This document shows positions 8,487 to 10,669 of a stretch of 10,669 nucleotides of DNA, one piece after another. Source of the DNA: Actinomycetes bacterium (lineage in GTDB: Bacteria; Actinomycetota; Actinomycetes; Actinomycetales; Microbacteriaceae); the NCBI GenBank assembly GCA_023432005.1, contig JAEYVF010000127.1, forward strand, positions 1 to 10,669, read 5' to 3'. The notes beneath the pieces were generated by a model. The model ran no database searches. It had not been told where the DNA came from and was given only the letters and a program-made list of their open reading frames with translations. Position numbers and translations under genes: made by a program. Each line of letters begins with the position of its first letter. Position 1 is the first letter of the stretch.

Positions 8487-10654
8487 GAGGTCAGCGCCTC
8501 GCTCACGGCCCCGTCGCCCATCTCGGCCGCGGCGGCGACGCGTTCGGTGAGCACGACCATCGAGAACGGCGCGAGCGTGAGGGCGTCGCCGACCCGCAGC
8601 GTGCGGTCGACGGATGCGCCGCTCGTGTCGACGAGCACGACCCACTCCTCGGGGCCCAGCGCGGGCACGGTCGCCTCGACATCGCCGTCGTGCGAGGAGA
8701 AGTAGACGAGGAAGTCGTCGTCGACGATGCGCTCGCCGCGCACGTCGCGGCCGGGGATCGCGGCGCCGCCCAGGTACATGCCGATCGACTTGCCGAAGCC
8801 CGCGTCCCAGTCCTCCGGGCGCATCCGCTCGCCGTCGGGGCGCAGCCAGGCGATGTCGGGGCGGTCGTCGCGCGCGCCGTCGAGGGGACGCCCCTCGAGG
8901 AAGCGGCGGCGGCGGAACGTGGGGTGGTCGCGGCGCAGACCCGCGAGAGCCGCCGTGAACTCGATGAGCGCGGCATCCGCGTTCTGCCAGTCGACCCAGC
9001 TGAGCTCGGAGTCCTGCGCGTAGACGTTGTTGTTGCCCTGCTGGGTGCGGCCGAGCTCGTCGCCGTGGGCGATCATCGGCACGCCCTGCGAGAGCAGCAG
9101 CGTCGCGAGCAGGTCGCGCTGGCGCCGTGCCCGCAGCGCCTGCACCTCGGGGTCGTCGGTGGGGCCCTCGGCGCCGCTGTTCCACGAGCGGTTGTGCGAC
9201 TCGCCGTCCGCGCCGTTCTCGCCGTTGGCGTCGTTGTGCTTCTCGTCGTAGCTGACGAGGTCGTTCAGGGTGAAGCCGTCGTGGGCGGTCACGAAGTTGA
9301 TGCTCGCGACGGGGCGGCGGCCGGTCTGCTCGTAGAGGTCGGCGGAGCCCGTGATGCGGGATGCGAACTCGCCGAGCGTCGACGGGTGGCCGCGCCAGAA
9401 ATCGCGCACCGTGTCGCGGTACTTGCCGTTCCACTCCGTCCACTGGGGCGGGAAGTTGCCCACCTGGTAGCCGCCGGGCCCCACATCCCACGGCTCGGCG
9501 ATGAGCTTCACCTGCGAGACCACCGGGTCCTGCTGCACGAGCTCGAAGAAGGTCGCGAGGCGGTCGACCTCGTAGAACTCGCGCGCGAGGGTCGCGGCGA
9601 GGTCGAAGCGGAAGCCGTCGACGTGCATCTCGGTCACCCAGTAGCGCAGGGAGTCCATGATGAGCTGCAGCGTGTGCGGGTGGCCCACGTTGAGCGAGTT
9701 GCCGGTGCCCGTGTAGTCCATGTAGTACCGCTTGTCGTCGTCGACGAGCCGGTAATAGGCGGCGTTGTCGATGCCGCGCATCGAGATCGTGGGGCCCAGG
9801 TGGTTGCCCTCCGCGGTGTGGTTGTAGACGACGTCGAGGATCACCTCGATGCCGGCGGCGTGCAGGTCGCGCACCATCGCCTTGAACTCCTGCACCTGCT
9901 GGCCGGGCGCGCCGGGGGAGGCGTACTCGGCGTGCGGCGCGAGGAAACCGATCGTGTTGTAGCCCCAGTAGTTGCGCAGGCCCTTCTCGACGAGCGTCGA
10001 GTCGTGCACGAACTGGTGCACGGGCATGAGCTCGAGCGCCGTCACGCCGAGCTTCTGCAGGTGCGCGATGACCGACGGATGCGCGAGCGCCGCGTAGCTG
10101 CCGCGCTGCTCCTCCGGCACGTCCGGGTGCAGCTTCGTGAGGCCCTTCACGTGGGCCTCGTAGATGATCGTCTCGTCGTAGGGGGTGCGCGGCGCGCGGT
10201 CGCCCGCCCAGTCGAAGAACGGGTCGACGACGACGCCGTGCATCATGTCAGGCGCCGAGTCGGTGTCGTCGAACGAGTCCTCGTCGCCGAAGGTGTACGC
10301 GAAGAGCGACTGCCCCCACCGGATGTCGCCCGTCGTCGCCTTCGCGTACGGGTCGAGCAGCAGCTTGGCGGGGTTGCACCGGTATCCGTTCGCCGGGTCC
10401 CACGGGCCGTGCACGCGGTATCCGTATCGCTGCCCGGGGCGGATGCCGGGCAGATAGGCGTGCCACACGTAGCCGTCGACCTCGGTGAGAGGGATGCGCG
10501 TCTCGGTCAGGTCGTCGTCGAACAGGCACAGCTCGACCTGCTCGGCGACCTCGCTGAAGAGCGCGAAGTTGGTGCCGTTGCCGTCGAACGTCGCGCCGAG
10601 CGGATACGGCGAGCCCGGCCACGTCTCCGGCCGCGGGATCGTGCGGGGGCTCAC
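8483..10654 (-). CDS. treX: Glycogen/maltodextrin debranching enzyme TreX (GlgX type)
   Basis: Cytoplasmic GH13_11-type isoamylase that hydrolyses alpha-1,6 branches of glycogen or limit dextrins, supplying linear chains to TreY. It has 723 residues. An N-terminal CBM48 domain (about 13-110, opening with WPGSPYPLGATFDGNGTNFA) precedes the barrel at IIYEAHVKGLT. Signatures: D274-VVYN-H279, DGFRFDLA with R349 and nucleophile D351, acid/base E387 in LIAEPWDVG, H458-D459 in TAHDGFTLNDLVSY, then a C-terminal beta domain. Annotators may call it GlgX; the gene order with treY and treZ favours TreX, and the protein could serve both roles. I use the GTG at 10654 because family similarity starts about 10 residues later, but the frame stays open to the window edge 15 bases upstream, so the true start could lie outside. 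The stop overlaps the treY GTG. Confidence 0.94.
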   Translation of the reverse strand: MSPRTIPRPETWPGSPYPLGATFDGNGTNFALFSEVAEQVELCLFDDDLTETRIPLTEVDGYVWHAYLPGIRPGQRYGYRVHGPWDPANGYRCNPAKLLLDPYAKATTGDIRWGQSLFAYTFGDEDSFDDTDSAPDMMHGVVVDPFFDWAGDRAPRTPYDETIIYEAHVKGLTKLHPDVPEEQRGSYAALAHPSVIAHLQKLGVTALELMPVHQFVHDSTLVEKGLRNYWGYNTIGFLAPHAEYASPGAPGQQVQEFKAMVRDLHAAGIEVILDVVYNHTAEGNHLGPTISMRGIDNAAYYRLVDDDKRYYMDYTGTGNSLNVGHPHTLQLIMDSLRYWVTEMHVDGFRFDLAATLAREFYEVDRLATFFELVQQDPVVSQVKLIAEPWDVGPGGYQVGNFPPQWTEWNGKYRDTVRDFWRGHPSTLGEFASRITGSADLYEQTGRRPVASINFVTAHDGFTLNDLVSYDEKHNDANGENGADGESHNRSWNSGAEGPTDDPEVQALRARRQRDLLATLLLSQGVPMIAHGDELGRTQQGNNNVYAQDSELSWVDWQNADAALIEFTAALAGLRRDHPTFRRRRFLEGRPLDGARDDRPDIAWLRPDGERMRPEDWDAGFGKSIGMYLGGAAIPGRDVRGERIVDDDFLVYFSSHDGDVEATVPALGPEEWVVLVDTSGASVDRTLRVGDALTLAPFSMVVLTERVAAAAEMGDGAVSEALTS

Positions 10655-10669
10655 CGGTCGCCCGTGCGG

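Noticed and set aside
8487..9491. A 335-residue N-terminal extension of treY in the same open frame
   Set aside because: It overlaps treX, is Arg/Pro/Ala-rich and matches no TreY feature. TreY homology begins right after the GTG at 8484-8486, which overlaps the treX stop.

Overview
This is a high-GC stretch (roughly 70% by eye, with almost every third codon position G or C) from what looks like a Gram-positive actinobacterium, most likely a member of the Microbacteriaceae. The evidence is the codon use, an actinobacterial-style treX-treY-treZ order, GTG starts with 4-bp gene overlaps, and a short imperfect palindrome at 2524-2560 that resembles dispersed repeats I remember from Microbacteriaceae genomes. 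The last point is memory-based inference. Coding density is about 98%. I saw no RNA gene, mobile element or CRISPR array.

Left half, rightward: malF (50-1603) and malG (1600-2511) encode the two membrane subunits of a maltose/maltodextrin ABC importer. A 92-bp gap holding the palindrome follows, then a cytoplasmic GH13 maltodextrin-cleaving enzyme (2604-4469) that resembles MalZ and neopullulanases. The solute-binding protein gene would be expected just left of the window. No ATPase gene is present, so a shared MsiK-type ATPase elsewhere is likely.

Right half, leftward: treX/glgX (10654-8483), treY (8486-6156) and treZ (6159-4456) form a tightly overlapped operon for trehalose synthesis from alpha-1,4-glucans. 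TreX debranches glycogen or dextrin, TreY isomerises the reducing-end linkage to a trehalose linkage, and TreZ releases trehalose.

The two transcription units converge and their coding regions overlap by 14 bp (4456-4469), a sequence that is itself a palindrome. Together they describe a maltodextrin hub. Imported or stored linear glucans can be hydrolysed by the GH13 enzyme or turned into trehalose, so the two units compete for the same substrate pool.

The individual genes are well-known families and I find no undescribed protein system. The most unusual signal is a sequence-level one. The hexamer GGATGC/GCATCC occurs 26 times by hand count, while its one-transition relative GGACGC/GCGTCC occurs only 4 times, and this comes from context-dependent choice of synonymous codons.
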